A stretch of DNA of 64,000 nucleotides from Leptospira broomii serovar Hurstbridge str. 5399 (GCF_000243715.2 NZ_AHMO02000008.1:1041001-1105000); one strand, 5' to 3'; positions 8,784-18,603 are shown, counted from the stretch's first letter. Notes: a model not told the origin generated them from the letters alone. Program-made: numbers and translations.

Positions 8784-8810
8784 AATTCACGGCGGGAAAA
8801 AGTTCCCGCC
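8784..8810 (-). terminator. Rho-independent terminator after second phasin-like gene
   Basis: A perfect 8-bp stem GGCGGGAA (8791-8798) / TTCCCGCC (8803-8810) with a 4-base loop. On the minus strand it is followed by a run of seven T a few bases later. It lies 29 bp past the phasin-like stop codon. The aminotransferase gene converges on it from the other side. Confidence 0.85.
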
Positions 8811-8839
8811 GATCGGGGAGGTACAAACGGCTATATGTC

Positions 8840-9217
8840 TTATGCGGTTTTCTTAGTCGGAATACCGTTTTTTACGGTTTCCGTAACTTCGCTAAGTTTT
8901 GCTTTAATAGCGTCGACTTGTTCTTGAGGAACGAGTTTTTTGGCCTCTTCTACAAGTTGGTTGTATTTCTCGAGGACCTTAACACGGGTATCTTCGTAGC
9001 CTTTTCCAGCTGCTGTCGTAAGTTCCTTAGCTTCGTTAAGGAGTTTATCGACGAACTCGCGAACGCGAACGGAAGACTCTGAATTATCTGCTGCACCTTT
9101 TGCTGCCAATTCTTGGAAACTCTTGGTGAATTCTGCTTTAGCTTTTTCCAGTCCTTCTTGCCCGGTTTTTACAATACCGAGTCCTGCGTTAAGAACATCT
9201 AGAATTTGTTTTTCCAT
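8840..9217 (-). CDS. Phasin-like helical protein, paralogue 2
   Basis: 125 residues, collinear with the protein at 3604-3987 (same MEKQ(I/L)LD(V/I)LNAG start, [15 protein letters not shown] and EKYNQ blocks). It is all helix, Lys/Ala/Glu-rich, without Cys or Trp. The C-terminus differs (KNGIPTKKTA). It is probably a granule-associated or small scaffold/chaperone-like protein of the phasin superfamily; direct evidence is lacking. AGGAGAG precedes the ATG, a twin palindromic motif lies 24-65 bp upstream and a strong terminator follows. Two copies about 5 kb apart with the same control region suggest duplication and shared regulation. Confidence 0.8.
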   Translation of the reverse strand: MEKQILDVLNAGLGIVKTGQEGLEKAKAEFTKSFQELAAKGAADNSESSVRVREFVDKLLNEAKELTTAAGKGYEDTRVKVLEKYNQLVEEAKKLVPQEQVDAIKAKLSEVTETVKNGIPTKKTA

Positions 9218-9240
9218 TTTACTCTCTCCTGGTCACACTG

Positions 9241-9281
9241 TTGTGCAACGCACAACCCAGGTTTAATGCACCGCACAATCC
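9241..9281 (-). promoter_or_regulatory. Twin TTGTGCG motif / candidate sigma-54 promoter of phasin-like gene 2
   Basis: TTGTGCGGTGCA (9278-9267) and TTGTGCGTTGCA (9255-9244), minus strand, again 23 bp apart. The gene-proximal copy extends to a perfect palindrome, TTGTGC-GTT-GCACAA (9255-9241). GG at 9258-9257, 10 bp, then GC at 9246-9245 gives sigma-54 spacing with TTGCA at -12; the distal copy also has GG-N10-GC. Transcription would start near 9234, 17 bp ahead of the ATG. Confidence 0.6.
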
Positions 9282-9481
9282 GAGTCAACAGAAAAAAAGA
9301 AAAAATTTTGACCGCAATATTCGTCAAGTTTTCATTATGCGACGTCGTTATGGCAGTTTTTTCCTATCGTTTTATCCGAGAGTCGCCTAGGGAGGCTTCT
9401 TTCTTTTTTCCGTTCTGAGAATTATCAAATATTTTAAAGCGAAAGCTCGTGCTATGATAATTGAGACAGAAGGAGTCGTTT

Positions 9482-9673
9482 ATGGATATAAATGAAAATA
9501 AGCTAGATCGTTTTCTTAGATCTTTCGTAGGAGTGCTAATTATCGGTTGGGGGTTGTATTCTCAGAGCTGGCTGGGTGCTTTCGGAATTATTCCTTTGAC
9601 TACGGGAGTCGTAGGCTGGTGTCCTGCGTATGCGCTTTTTGGGTTCAGTACTTGCGAGTCGCCTGAATCCTAA
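9482..9673 (+). CDS. DUF2892 small inner-membrane protein
   Basis: 63 residues from the ATG at 9482, chosen because GAAGGAG sits 7 bp upstream; a TTG at 9461 is less likely. Contains NKLDRFLRSFVGVLIIGWGLY and [28 protein letters not shown], the two membrane helices and the GWCPAY...G motif of DUF2892 (as in the YgaP membrane part). DUF2892 proteins often sit near rhodanese or sulfide-related genes, but none is here. Its 3' end overlaps the convergent Maf-like gene by 29 bp. Confidence 0.85.
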   Translation: MDINENKLDRFLRSFVGVLIIGWGLYSQSWLGAFGIIPLTTGVVGWCPAYALFGFSTCESPES

Positions 9674-11528
9674 AAATCGATTTTCCTAATAAACGAATAT
9701 TCAATTGAGTTGCAGAACGAAGCCCTTCGTATAGCAGAACGCTTTTCTTTGCAATCGCCAATTGTTCGTTTTTCTTTTCCTCCAAAGTCAAGTCCGTTTC
9801 ATAACCTTCGGTGATCGAAAGAATCACTCTCTGAAGACTTGTCCCCAGAAATTCCGTGAGTCCTTTCTTCGATGCAACTAATTCGTCGACTCGAGCGATC
9901 TCTCGAAGAGAAGATTGGATCGAGTCCCTTTCCCGGCCGCCGTCTCCAATCAGAGTATAAATTTTTCGAGATAGATCCTCGCCTCTCTGAACTTCTTTCA
10001 GGAATTCTCGTAGTTCGATGGAGATTCGCTTTAAATCCTCTAATAGGTCCATCGATCTCAGTAATGGTTTAGAATTTCTGATCCTTTTAATTGAATTTCG
10101 AATATCCTGAACAAACTTCAAATCCACGGGATTTTGATTAAACCAATCGGAGATTCCTATAAAAGGTATGCTTTCAAGTCGAGCCCCCTCGCTACTTAAA
10201 TTTCTCCAAGGGATCTCCTTCTTTCTTTCTTCAAACCATTTCTTAAATATGAGAAGTTTCTCATTTGTCCTAAGACTTTTCCCCGTTTCAGATTCTACCC
10301 ATTTTGCAGGTAACGCTGTCATTTGTTTATGGTTGTGAAATTCCCTTCTGAACTTTCGTCGTTCCAAAAAATTCAATCTTTCTTCTAAAATGGCACCCTT
10401 GCAATGGGCAAGCGTCCCGGGAAATGAAAGGTCTTGTCCCAATAAAAGGAGCGACCTTGCTCCCATTTTCTCCGCAAGACTCGTCGCGTTTGTCGAGACG
10501 GATCCGCCAAAATCCAAGCTACCGATCCCTCCGTCTAGATTTAATTCAATCAATTTGATCCATGGAAAAGGAGAGGAGGTGAAGAATCCTCCCTTAGCAA
10601 CCGAAGGTAAACGTAGCGAATGATAAGAAGTAGTCGGATCGAAAACGAACGCGGAATCGCCCGTATACCCTTCCAGATATTTAGAATTAAGGGATTGTGG
10701 ATCGACGCTAAAAACCAAATCTGGATCGATGCCTGCCTTTTGTAAAATCAACAATGCGGTATCAACAGCAATCAAAATGAAGCTCTCTCGGAAACGTTTT
10801 AGGTCGGATAACGAATGAGAAAGAGAAGGTCCTGCGCCACAAACTATTATATCAATTTTGGATTGGCAAAGCTCGAATAAGGATCGAATCGGATGTAAAT
10901 GCAAAAGTTCGGGAAGATTTCGTAAAAAATTTCCGGTCCACACTTTTTCAAATCTGGTCAGAGTCGCGGTGTTCACATCCTTCTTATGAAAATATGTTTC
11001 CGCTAAAAAGCGAGGCTCCTGGTAAGCTACCGCATTCCATTGTAGACTTCCTCTATGAGGAATAAAACTAACCGGCAAACCCGAAACACCTTTCAAACCC
11101 GCATATAAAGAAGCTTCGTCAAAGGGAGACAATACGATTCGGAGTCTGTCGTTTTCCAACTCGCCTGAATAATCATGAAGAGAAAACGCTAATTTGATCA
11201 TACCCGGAAACGGTTCCATCCAAACACAAACTACTTTATCAAATCCTAGAGCATACTGGACAGAATAACCGAGGCCGGAACCGAAAAAAAGAAAAACTCG
11301 GTCTTCGTCCCCTTTTTTAAGGGAATCCAGTTGTCTCATAACTTCCGTAACCGGTTCTCTTGAGCTATGCAACAAAGTGGAGCCGATTTTCAAGCTAGGT
11401 TGTCCGGATGGAGTTTGGACAAGTTCGGCTTCGATATAGGAAGAGCGGATTTCTTGGGCTATTTCGGGAGAAATTTTTCCCAAAGACTTTAAATTTTTAT
11501 CAAGAAGATCCGAGCGAAGCTCTTTCAT
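9645..11528 (-). CDS. DUF115 / Maf-like motility-associated glycosyltransferase
   Basis: 627 residues with the DUF115 core: [12 protein letters not shown] near 80-90, a central Rossmann-like segment [20 protein letters not shown] with [30 protein letters not shown], and [19 protein letters not shown]. This is the MptE/Maf-type fold; Maf proteins attach nonulosonic acids to flagellin, so flagellar modification is a reasonable inference in a spirochaete. The C-terminal quarter is charged and helical. The start overlaps the stop of the PBP gene upstream by 4 bp (ATGA), so the two are co-translated. No membrane segment. Confidence 0.85.
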   Translation of the reverse strand: MKELRSDLLDKNLKSLGKISPEIAQEIRSSYIEAELVQTPSGQPSLKIGSTLLHSSREPVTEVMRQLDSLKKGDEDRVFLFFGSGLGYSVQYALGFDKVVCVWMEPFPGMIKLAFSLHDYSGELENDRLRIVLSPFDEASLYAGLKGVSGLPVSFIPHRGSLQWNAVAYQEPRFLAETYFHKKDVNTATLTRFEKVWTGNFLRNLPELLHLHPIRSLFELCQSKIDIIVCGAGPSLSHSLSDLKRFRESFILIAVDTALLILQKAGIDPDLVFSVDPQSLNSKYLEGYTGDSAFVFDPTTSYHSLRLPSVAKGGFFTSSPFPWIKLIELNLDGGIGSLDFGGSVSTNATSLAEKMGARSLLLLGQDLSFPGTLAHCKGAILEERLNFLERRKFRREFHNHKQMTALPAKWVESETGKSLRTNEKLLIFKKWFEERKKEIPWRNLSSEGARLESIPFIGISDWFNQNPVDLKFVQDIRNSIKRIRNSKPLLRSMDLLEDLKRISIELREFLKEVQRGEDLSRKIYTLIGDGGRERDSIQSSLREIARVDELVASKKGLTEFLGTSLQRVILSITEGYETDLTLEEKKNEQLAIAKKSVLLYEGLRSATQLNIRLLGKSIFRIQATRKY

Positions 11529-13330
11529 TGGAAGAATACATCGATCCTTTTTCCGTTTAAAGAACTTCCGGACGAGGGATCCTGTTCATAGCAAAATCCG
11601 CTTCCATGTAGCTTAAACGGAACTCCTAAGGGAGAAAGTAATTCCACTACTTCCCTCTTACTTTTTCCGGCTAAATCGGGAACATGATCGGATTTGATAT
11701 ATTGATTTTTCCGATCCAATTTCGGCAGCCTTACGTCGACCGTTCGTTCGCCCTGCTCGATAATCGGAATTATATTCTCTACGACTTCCTTGAATACCGG
11801 TGCGGCGAGTCCTCCTCCCGTATGGCTCGAACCCCTAGGTTCATCGAAAAGAATCAAACCTACGATCTTAGGTTTTTCCGCGGGAAAGAAACCCAGAAAG
11901 GATGCTGACCAGAGACCGTCTTGATAGCCTCTCCCGGAAACCGATTTCTGTCCTGTCCCGGTTTTTCCCGCGATTGAGTATTCCTGTATATATGCATTTT
12001 TTCCAGTTCCATCTCTAACTACTTTCGTCATGGCTTTCAACAATCTTTCGGTAGAATACTCACGAATTCCTACCGGCGCCTCTTCCGCCTTGAATTCATG
12101 CAAAACTTCGCCGTAAGAATCCGTAATATGGGAAACGACTCTCGGAGTTAAAAAACGGCCTCCGTTTACGACGGACGCAGCAGAAGCGACAAGCTGCACG
12201 GGAGTCACGGAAATTCCTTGACCGATCGCCATGAACATAGGAGTCGTCGGTGTCCACTTATTGAGCGTCGGAACGTAACCTACCGATTCGTTAGGCAGAA
12301 GTCCGGTCTTATCTCCAAAGCGAAATCGCTTCATATATTCATAAAGTACTTCGTTCGGGATTCGGGATGATGCCTTGATAATTCCAGCATTGCATGAGTA
12401 TTGTAATATTTCCTCCAAATTCACCTTCCCGTGAACCTGAGTGCATTTGATCCGGGTTTTCCCGTATTCCACATATCCCGGACAATCGAATTTTTCGTTA
12501 GGACGAATTAAATTTTCATTAAGCAATATACTTGCCAAAAATATTTTCATCGTAGATCCGGGTTCGTAAACATGCCGAATCGCCCAGTTCGTATGAGAAA
12601 TTTCCTCGAATGTCGCATAACGATTCGGATCAAATGAAGGAAAACTCGCCATAGCTAGAATTTTTCCCGTATGAATCTCCATCAAAAGGCCGACGGCTCT
12701 CTTTGCCCCGGTTTCTTCGAATCGTTTTCCCAAAGCTTTTTCCAATTTAAACTGAATGAGACCGTCCAAAGTCAAATGAACGTTGGCACCTCGATTCGGA
12801 TCCGAGTCGGTCGGAGTCATTAATTCTCGGTTATAATAATATTCCAAACCCGACAATGCCTTATCATCGTCCATCCCGGTAAACCCGACGAGGCTTGCTG
12901 CCAGGCTTCCATGCGGATAAACTCGTTTAAATTCCCTTTCTCTCCTAACCCCTGGAAGAGCCATCTCCATAATTCGGGTTGCAGTGGCATCGTCTATCTC
13001 GCGTTTCAAAAGAAAATATCTGCTTTTCTCCCGAATCAACCCTTCGATTCTTTCCGGCAAAATATCAAGATAGGGGGAAAGTTGAATCGCGGTAAAATTC
13101 GGATCATAGATATTTGCCGGATAAATCCCGATCGTCGAAGAATCGATCGAAAGCGCCAACTCGATCCCGCGGCGATCATAGATCGCGCCCCTTAAAATTC
13201 GTTCACCGTTCTTAAAGGCGATTTCCTTATCATTAAAGAAAATTAAATAGCTAACTCTAATTGTTAGAACTGCGAATAAGACGCAGAGAAAATAGAAGAG
13301 AAACGAAAATCTTTTGCGATTAGGATGCAT
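11525..13330 (-). CDS. Class B penicillin-binding protein (FtsI/PBP3-like) with C-terminal PASTA domain
   Basis: Cross-links peptidoglycan in the periplasm. Residues 9-31 are the single membrane anchor ([21 protein letters not shown]), followed by a dimerisation region and a transpeptidase domain with S259-T-M-K262 (active serine), S312-C-N314 and K456-T-G. The last 55 residues ([19 protein letters not shown]...) form a PASTA domain. At 601 residues the size fits division-type FtsI/PBP3. No mraW, ftsL or mur genes are beside it, so an elongation role cannot be excluded. It is translationally coupled to the Maf-like gene. Confidence 0.92.
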   Translation of the reverse strand: MHPNRKRFSFLFYFLCVLFAVLTIRVSYLIFFNDKEIAFKNGERILRGAIYDRRGIELALSIDSSTIGIYPANIYDPNFTAIQLSPYLDILPERIEGLIREKSRYFLLKREIDDATATRIMEMALPGVRREREFKRVYPHGSLAASLVGFTGMDDDKALSGLEYYYNRELMTPTDSDPNRGANVHLTLDGLIQFKLEKALGKRFEETGAKRAVGLLMEIHTGKILAMASFPSFDPNRYATFEEISHTNWAIRHVYEPGSTMKIFLASILLNENLIRPNEKFDCPGYVEYGKTRIKCTQVHGKVNLEEILQYSCNAGIIKASSRIPNEVLYEYMKRFRFGDKTGLLPNESVGYVPTLNKWTPTTPMFMAIGQGISVTPVQLVASAASVVNGGRFLTPRVVSHITDSYGEVLHEFKAEEAPVGIREYSTERLLKAMTKVVRDGTGKNAYIQEYSIAGKTGTGQKSVSGRGYQDGLWSASFLGFFPAEKPKIVGLILFDEPRGSSHTGGGLAAPVFKEVVENIIPIIEQGERTVDVRLPKLDRKNQYIKSDHVPDLAGKSKREVVELLSPLGVPFKLHGSGFCYEQDPSSGSSLNGKRIDVFFQ

Positions 13331-13478
13331 ATTTTTATTACAAATTTAACTCCGTCGGGCCGTTTTAACGGGTAGCTACTGTAGGGGTATGAGATCAGTC
13401 TAATTTCATTAGTACAATCGGCAAATTTCTGCAATTCCCGAAGCCCTTTCGAACCATTGCAGAAACCGTTCCTGGTCG

Positions 13479-13643
13479 TTTTGAGGTAAAAATTCGGGAG
13501 AGCCCCCCCTTCCTGGGCGGGGGCCGGGGGTGGATTACATGACTTGAAAATTTTTATCATGAGAAACTAATAATGTCAATTCGCAAGAAGTGGGGAATTG
13601 CTGTGGGAGCTCATACAAACTTCGCCCAAAAAAATACTTGAAG
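13479..13643. repeat. 165-bp direct repeat, copy A
   Basis: It matches copy B 201 bp downstream over 165 bp with only about three visible differences. It holds a GC-rich hairpin around TTCCTGGGCGGGGGCC (with one C where copy B has G, weakening the stem) and a GTGGGAGCTC box near its right end. Short open frames inside it share the same start (MIKIFKSCNPPPAP) in both copies only because the DNA is duplicated. Confidence 0.9.
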
Positions 13644-13679
13644 TCTTTTCGAGAGCCTCTGCAAAAAAGGTCCCGGTCC

Positions 13680-13844
13680 TTTTGAGGTAAAAATTCGGGA
13701 GAGCCCGCCCTTCCTGGGCGGGGGCCGGGGGTGGATTACATGACTTGAAAATTTTTATCATGAGAAACTTAAAATGTCAATTCGCAAGAAGTGGGGAATT
13801 GCTGTGGGAGCTCATACAAACTTCGCCCAAAAAAATACTTGAAG
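13680..13844. repeat. 165-bp direct repeat, copy B
   Basis: Second copy, separated from copy A by 36 bp of unique sequence. Here the core forms a perfect CCCGCCC-TTCCT-GGGCGGG stem. It lies between the start of the PBP gene and the end of the signal peptidase gene, so both copies sit in the upstream region of the PBP-Maf pair. Confidence 0.9.
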
Positions 13845-13912
13845 ATAAAATATAGCATATACCGGGTAGTCGACTCGTTAGTTTCGCGCTGCCGTTTTAA
13901 AAAATCAGATAA

Positions 13913-14467
13913 CTAGAAGCCGAGTAAAACTTTTCCGCGTAATTTTTGAAAAGGAATTAGTCCGTAATTTCGAGAATCAGTAGAGAATTCACGGTTATCC
14001 CCTAACACCAAAAAGTATCCCGGCGGAATTCTGCCAGAATCACCTATACCGATGTTTCCGGAAACACTCACTACCGGAACAATCGAAAGTGAGGGAGCTT
14101 GCGTCTTAAAACCCGGCTTTACAAAAGGTTCTTCCAATGAAGAATCGTTGATGTGAATTCGTCCTTCCGAGAATCGAAAAAAATCTCCCGGGAGTCCGAC
14201 AACTCTCTTTAAACTTAATTCCGTTCCAACCCCATCTAAAACAAGAACGTCGAATCGATCGATTTTGGACTCTATCAAAGACCAAGTCCAGGGGCCGACC
14301 CGTGCGGGAAATCCCCATTTCTTTACGAGAATTAAATCCCCGTCTTTGAAACTCGGCATCATGGAATTTCCATTGATGAAGTAAAATTGAATAATGAAGA
14401 TTCTCAGGTAAAGTACCGAGATAATAGCGAGAAACACCGGCAATGCTTTTTTAATCCAGAGGAGCAT
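13913..14467 (-). CDS. lepB: Signal peptidase I
   Basis: Cuts signal peptides from exported proteins at the periplasmic face. From the ATG at 14467 the protein has 184 residues: one membrane helix (residues 8-30), catalytic GNSMMPSF with S35, the lysine block LSLKRVVGLPGD with K87, and the C-terminal GDNREFSTDSRNYG box. All S26A family boxes are present. The longer frame reaching 14524 adds 19 residues that do not look like a signal anchor. No Shine-Dalgarno is evident at either start. Confidence 0.93.
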   Translation of the reverse strand: MLLWIKKALPVFLAIISVLYLRIFIIQFYFINGNSMMPSFKDGDLILVKKWGFPARVGPWTWSLIESKIDRFDVLVLDGVGTELSLKRVVGLPGDFFRFSEGRIHINDSSLEEPFVKPGFKTQAPSLSIVPVVSVSGNIGIGDSGRIPPGYFLVLGDNREFSTDSRNYGLIPFQKLRGKVLLGF

Positions 14468-14769
14468 TGGAAATTTAGTCGATATGCTCGCTTTCGTTAA
14501 AAATAACATGCATTGCCCTGACACTCTAAAGATGGGCTTCTATCCATTAGACGGATCTTCAATTTCCCTACAACGTGAAAATGATCACGATATTAATATC
14601 GAAATTCGGTTATTTTCCGTTTTAACAGATATCTTATGCACTCTCAAATCGAAACAAAATATACAAAATCGAATTTGATGACCGGATTGACTCATTTCTT
14701 TTAACAGTTTAACAATATTCATGAAAGAAATCTTCTTGCCTCGGCTTATTTTTAGAGTCAAACTTAGCT
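14468..14769. other. Intergenic region with a palindrome
   Basis: No gene seen. It separates the divergent signal peptidase and 14770 genes and should hold both promoters. A perfect 14-bp palindrome, CGATATTAATATCG, lies at 14588-14601 and could be an operator. Confidence 0.4.
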
Positions 14770-15309
14770 ATGCCCGAAAATAGCGCAGTACAAGGATATA
14801 TCGCACGTTATCAAGCGGAGAGGGGAAAGGTAAAAGCGTTTCTTTCCAAATTCCCTTTCTATGGCGATGTTCTGAAAAACCACCAATATTACGATGCCGA
14901 TCGATTAGCAAGAAACGAGCTTTCTAAAAGAATCGATTCCCTCAAAGAACCGCTTCGCAGAGTCGAAGAAGGCTTCGTACGCGATAGAAGAATGGAACTA
15001 ATCGGCTCAACCGAGATCTTACTATCATTGATAGAAAGATTAAAGAATGAGATATCGGGTTCCAGTTACGGGCTGAACGGGCTGGGTAGCGGTTTTAAAG
15101 CGAGCGAAGCTGAGTTAGAAGCCCTTGCCGAATGGGATTATTCCCTTTTGCAACATACGGAAGAATTATATGCAAAGGCTAGTTCAAACGGTCTAAATGC
15201 GACAGACTCAGCGGAGACGGTCAGAGATTGGGTGAGTAAGTTTCGATCGGAACTCGACCAATTTGACGAAGCTCTTAAAAAAAGAAGAGATGTATTTCTT
15301 AAGAAATAA
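14770..15309 (+). CDS. Helical protein of unknown function, first gene of SPFH cluster
   Basis: 179 residues, highly charged and predicted mostly helical or coiled coil (LSKRIDSLKEPLRRVEEGFVRDRRMELIG, LLSLIERLKNEI, EALKKRRDVFLKK). There is a glycine-rich turn in the middle (SGSSYGLNGLGSGF). No signal peptide, cysteine or recognised motif. The SPFH-SHOCT gene starts 63 bp after its stop with a strong ribosome site, so the two are likely co-transcribed. This suggests a partner or scaffold role beside a membrane-microdomain protein; that is inference from position alone. Confidence 0.7.
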   Translation: MPENSAVQGYIARYQAERGKVKAFLSKFPFYGDVLKNHQYYDADRLARNELSKRIDSLKEPLRRVEEGFVRDRRMELIGSTEILLSLIERLKNEISGSSYGLNGLGSGFKASEAELEALAEWDYSLLQHTEELYAKASSNGLNATDSAETVRDWVSKFRSELDQFDEALKKRRDVFLKK

Positions 15310-15372
15310 TTCCGTCGATTTTTTAGTTTCCCTGAAATCTAATCAGAGATAATATCTTTCCAAGGAGTGAAT

Positions 15373-16377
15373 ATGGCATTAATAGACGTTATCAAGTATG
15401 AAGGAGATCCGGGCGAACTTGTCTGGAAATTCCCTAGAAATGATATTAGTACGTTTGGTCAGTTGATTGTAAACGAAAGCCAAGAGGTTATCTTTTTCAA
15501 AGAAGGTAAAGCCTTAGACGTATTCGGACCGGGAACCCACACACTTAAAACCGGAAACGTTCCGATCTTAGAAAAGATAGTGAATCTTCCGTTTGGAGGA
15601 CAGACTCCTTTTACCGCAGAAGTCGTTTACGTAAATAAGGCTTTAGTTCAGTTAAAATGGGGCACGCCAACCCCTATCCAAGTTGAAGATCCGAAGTACA
15701 TGATCACTTTGGGCGTAAGAGCATTCGGAACTTATAATATTAAAGTGATTGATTCCAAATCTTTCGCGACGACGGTCGTGGGAGCAAAAGGCGCTTATAG
15801 TACCGATCAAGTCGATAATCTTCTAAAACCGATGGTAATTACTCGACTTAGCGATTTTTTAGCAGAAGTAGTTCTCAAAAGCGGAGAGCCTATTACTCGA
15901 TTAAGCCAACATTTAGATGAGGCTTCTTCTGCCGGAAAAACGAAGGTTCAACCAGACTTCGCAAAGTATGGAATCGAAGTCGTAGATTTCCTAGTTCAAT
16001 CAATTAACTTCGATCAAAACGATCCGAATTTCCAAAAAATCCAGAAGGTTCTCACGGATAAATTCGAAATCGAAACACTGGGCGGAATGTATCAGCAAAA
16101 GAGAATGCTTGATATCGGAGAGACTGCGGCAGGCAATCCCGGCGGTAATGCTGGAGAAGGTATGTCAGCGGGAATGGGGCTCGGAATGGGAATGAATATG
16201 GCAAACATGATGGCGAATATGATGGGTCAAAATCAGAATAATAACAATAATGCCGCCGCCAACGGGCAAACCGATGCAACGGCAAGGCTTGCCAAACTCA
16301 AAACAATGCTCGATCAAGGGTTGATAACTCAGGAAGAATTTGATTCCAAAAAAAAGGACATCTTGAACTCTATCTAA
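15373..16377 (+). CDS. SPFH-domain protein with C-terminal SHOCT motif
   Basis: 334 residues starting at the ATG preceded by AAGGAG. Residues 1-230 are a YdjI/virion-core type SPFH domain (VIKYEGDPGELVWKFPRNDISTFGQLIVNESQEVIFFKEG; FGPGTHTLKTGNVPIL). A low-complexity Gly/Met/Asn linker follows (GMGLGMGMNMANMM, NQNNNNNAAANG), and the last 30 residues form a SHOCT motif (ARLAKLKTMLDQGLITQEEFDSKKKDIL). Related proteins such as YdjI contribute to envelope-stress and membrane-associated assemblies. There is no membrane helix, so recruitment by a partner is likely; the tail-anchored protein at 18604 is a candidate. Confidence 0.88.
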   Translation: MALIDVIKYEGDPGELVWKFPRNDISTFGQLIVNESQEVIFFKEGKALDVFGPGTHTLKTGNVPILEKIVNLPFGGQTPFTAEVVYVNKALVQLKWGTPTPIQVEDPKYMITLGVRAFGTYNIKVIDSKSFATTVVGAKGAYSTDQVDNLLKPMVITRLSDFLAEVVLKSGEPITRLSQHLDEASSAGKTKVQPDFAKYGIEVVDFLVQSINFDQNDPNFQKIQKVLTDKFEIETLGGMYQQKRMLDIGETAAGNPGGNAGEGMSAGMGLGMGMNMANMMANMMGQNQNNNNNAAANGQTDATARLAKLKTMLDQGLITQEEFDSKKKDILNSI

Positions 16378-16380
16378 AGT

Positions 16381-17733
16381 ATGAGCTCAACCCTTACCCG
16401 TTATAAGGCGGAATTCCGTTGCATTAACGATTCATGTGGAACCACTTATGATTTGAATGACATCATCTATGAATGTCGTAAATGCGGCAGTCTTTTGCAG
16501 GTTTCGCACGATATAGACGCCTTAAGGGAAAAGTCCGGAAAGGAATGGAAGGATTTATTTGATTCTAGATTTCGCTCGGTAAAGTTTCCCAATAGTTCCG
16601 GGATTTGGAATAAGCGGGAATGGGTGCTTCCGCATGTGGAAGATAAGGATATTGTCAGCTCCGGCGAAGGTCTTTCTCATCTATTCTCTTCCGAAAGGCT
16701 AACTAAGGATTTAGATCTCGGAGGACTTTGGATCAAACAATGTGGGATCTCCCACACGGGCTCATTCAAGGATCTAGGAATGACCGCGCTCTTGAGTCAG
16801 GTTAAGCATATGCTGAGTAACGGAGTGAATATTCGCGCCGTTGCTTGTGCAAGCTCGGGAGACACTTCTGCTGCCCTTGCCTCCTATGCGGCTAAGGCCG
16901 GCATTCCCGCAATTATCTTCCTGCCTGCGGGAAAAGTATCGCAAGCGCAATTAATCCAGCCCGTTTCTAACGGAGCAAAAGTGATCGCATTGGAAACGGA
17001 CTTTGACGGTTGTATGAAGATCGTGAAAGAGGTAACTAAGCAGGCAGGAATTTATCTCGCGAACTCTATGAATAGTTTACGCATTGAAGGGCAAAAAACA
17101 ATCGCTCCGGAAATTGTTCAACAATTGGAATGGGAAGTTCCGGATTGGGTCATCATTCCTGGTGGAAATTTAGGAAACGTTTCCGCTCTCGGTGCCGGCT
17201 TTGAGATGGCAAAGAATCTAGACTTGATAAATAAATTCCCTCGAATCGTTCTAGCCCAGGCCGAACATGCAAATCCTCTCTATCTCTCCTATTTAACGAA
17301 CTTTCAGGAATTTAATCCCGTGGAGGCCAAACCCACACTGGCATCCGCGATCCAAATCGGTAATCCGGTCTCCGTGCAAAAGGCAATTAAGACCTTAAAA
17401 ACGTTTAATGGAATCGTTGAGCAGGCAAGCGAAGCCGAACTTTCCGATGCAGCAGCTCGAACGGACCTATACGGTCTCTATAATGATCCGCATACTGGAG
17501 TCGCAATCGCAGCTTTATACAAATTACTATCCAAAGGTGTCATACGAAAAGGGGAGAAAGTAGTGGTGATTTCTACGGCTCATGGCCTAAAATTTACCGA
17601 ATTTAAGCTTAAATTCCACGAAGGAAAAATCTCCGGCACAACTCCAAGTTTAGGGAACCAAATTCGGGTTTGTAAGCCGGAAGTCGGGAAAGTGATGGAT
17701 GAGATTGGTAAATTCCTACAACCAAAAGGCTGA
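16381..17733 (+). CDS. thrC: Threonine synthase
   Basis: Converts O-phosphohomoserine to threonine with PLP. 450 residues: an N-terminal zinc-ribbon-like segment with C14, C19, C32 and C35 (CGTTYDLNDIIYECRKCG), then the fold-type II core with HTGSFKDLGM, where K130 binds PLP, and the ACASSGDTSAALASYAAK phosphate-binding loop. The start is 3 bp after the SPFH stop, so it is read on the same transcript, an odd pairing of a metabolic enzyme with membrane-stress-type genes. Similar sequences also include cysteate synthase, but the family match to ThrC is better. Confidence 0.92.
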   Translation: MSSTLTRYKAEFRCINDSCGTTYDLNDIIYECRKCGSLLQVSHDIDALREKSGKEWKDLFDSRFRSVKFPNSSGIWNKREWVLPHVEDKDIVSSGEGLSHLFSSERLTKDLDLGGLWIKQCGISHTGSFKDLGMTALLSQVKHMLSNGVNIRAVACASSGDTSAALASYAAKAGIPAIIFLPAGKVSQAQLIQPVSNGAKVIALETDFDGCMKIVKEVTKQAGIYLANSMNSLRIEGQKTIAPEIVQQLEWEVPDWVIIPGGNLGNVSALGAGFEMAKNLDLINKFPRIVLAQAEHANPLYLSYLTNFQEFNPVEAKPTLASAIQIGNPVSVQKAIKTLKTFNGIVEQASEAELSDAAARTDLYGLYNDPHTGVAIAALYKLLSKGVIRKGEKVVVISTAHGLKFTEFKLKFHEGKISGTTPSLGNQIRVCKPEVGKVMDEIGKFLQPKG

Positions 17734-17832
17734 AATTTCTCAGAGTTCCACCTTTTTTAGTGCTACTTTTTCCTCGGAGACTATCGTTTTTTTCTCGAAA
17801 GCTTGGCCCGATAAATATAATCGATAATCCGA

Positions 17833-18582
17833 ATGAATGAAGGAATTGAGGAGTTTTCCCAGGAATTCCTGTTCGAAATTGAAACGGCCGTAAAGAAAGA
17901 AGAGCCCGTCTCGATAATCACCTATGTCTTGAGCAATAATGGCGAAGCCAAGCTCAAACACCTAATCCACAGCGTTTTATCTAAGTACGGAAGAGAAGAT
18001 CTGATCGAACTTCTTTTTACCTCCGCAAAGGAATTGATCGTTAATGCCACTAAAGCGGCAATTAAGCGGGTCTTATTCCGTGAATTGGGCTTAAATATCG
18101 ACGACCCGGAGCTCTACGACCAAGGAATGACCTCCTTTAAAGAAAACCTAGTTAGCCGTAAGTTTCCGTACTATCGTCGTAAAATGAAGGAAAATGGCCT
18201 CTTCGTTAAAGTGACATTAAGTTTTAACAAAGATCGAATCATTCTTCTTGTTCAGAACAATTTCACTCTCGCAATAAGAGAAGAAAAAAGGATCCGAGAG
18301 AAGTTCGTACACTCTAAAGAATTTGACAATCTCTTCGAGTACTATATGAAGTACGGAGATACGACCGAAGGCGCCGGAATGGGTATCACGATGGTCGAGA
18401 TTCTAGTAGCCCAAAGCGGCTATGACCGGCATTTGTTTACCATTTACAGTCGCAAGTCTGAGAACCGCACAGTTGCTCGAGTTGAGATTCCTTTGAACGA
18501 GAATTACGTGCCAAGAAGACATCGATATCAAAAATGGTTACTAGAGAAGACCCAAAGTACTCTAGATGGGGAAGACTCTTAG
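17833..18582 (+). CDS. GHKL/histidine-kinase-like ATPase domain protein
   Basis: 249 residues. A Bergerat-type ATP site is suggested by KELIVNATKAAIKR (N-box, N71) and EGAGMGITMVEILVAQSG (G-box, 180-185), although the D-box is not obvious and the spacing is long. No histidine-phosphorylation domain and no receiver, so it is not a classical sensor kinase; anti-sigma-type or phosphatase-like roles are possible. No membrane helix. The next gene follows 21 bp later and codes for a tail-anchored partner candidate. Function uncertain. Confidence 0.7.
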   Translation: MNEGIEEFSQEFLFEIETAVKKEEPVSIITYVLSNNGEAKLKHLIHSVLSKYGREDLIELLFTSAKELIVNATKAAIKRVLFRELGLNIDDPELYDQGMTSFKENLVSRKFPYYRRKMKENGLFVKVTLSFNKDRIILLVQNNFTLAIREEKRIREKFVHSKEFDNLFEYYMKYGDTTEGAGMGITMVEILVAQSGYDRHLFTIYSRKSENRTVARVEIPLNENYVPRRHRYQKWLLEKTQSTLDGEDS

Positions 18583-18603
18583 TATCGCTTGGACTCAGGA
18601 AGT

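Noticed and set aside
13264..13761. Two minus-strand ORFs with identical starts (MIKIFKSCNPPPAP)
   Set aside because: The shared start is only the duplicated repeat DNA read in the same frame; the rest runs through intergenic sequence and, for one, into the PBP start.
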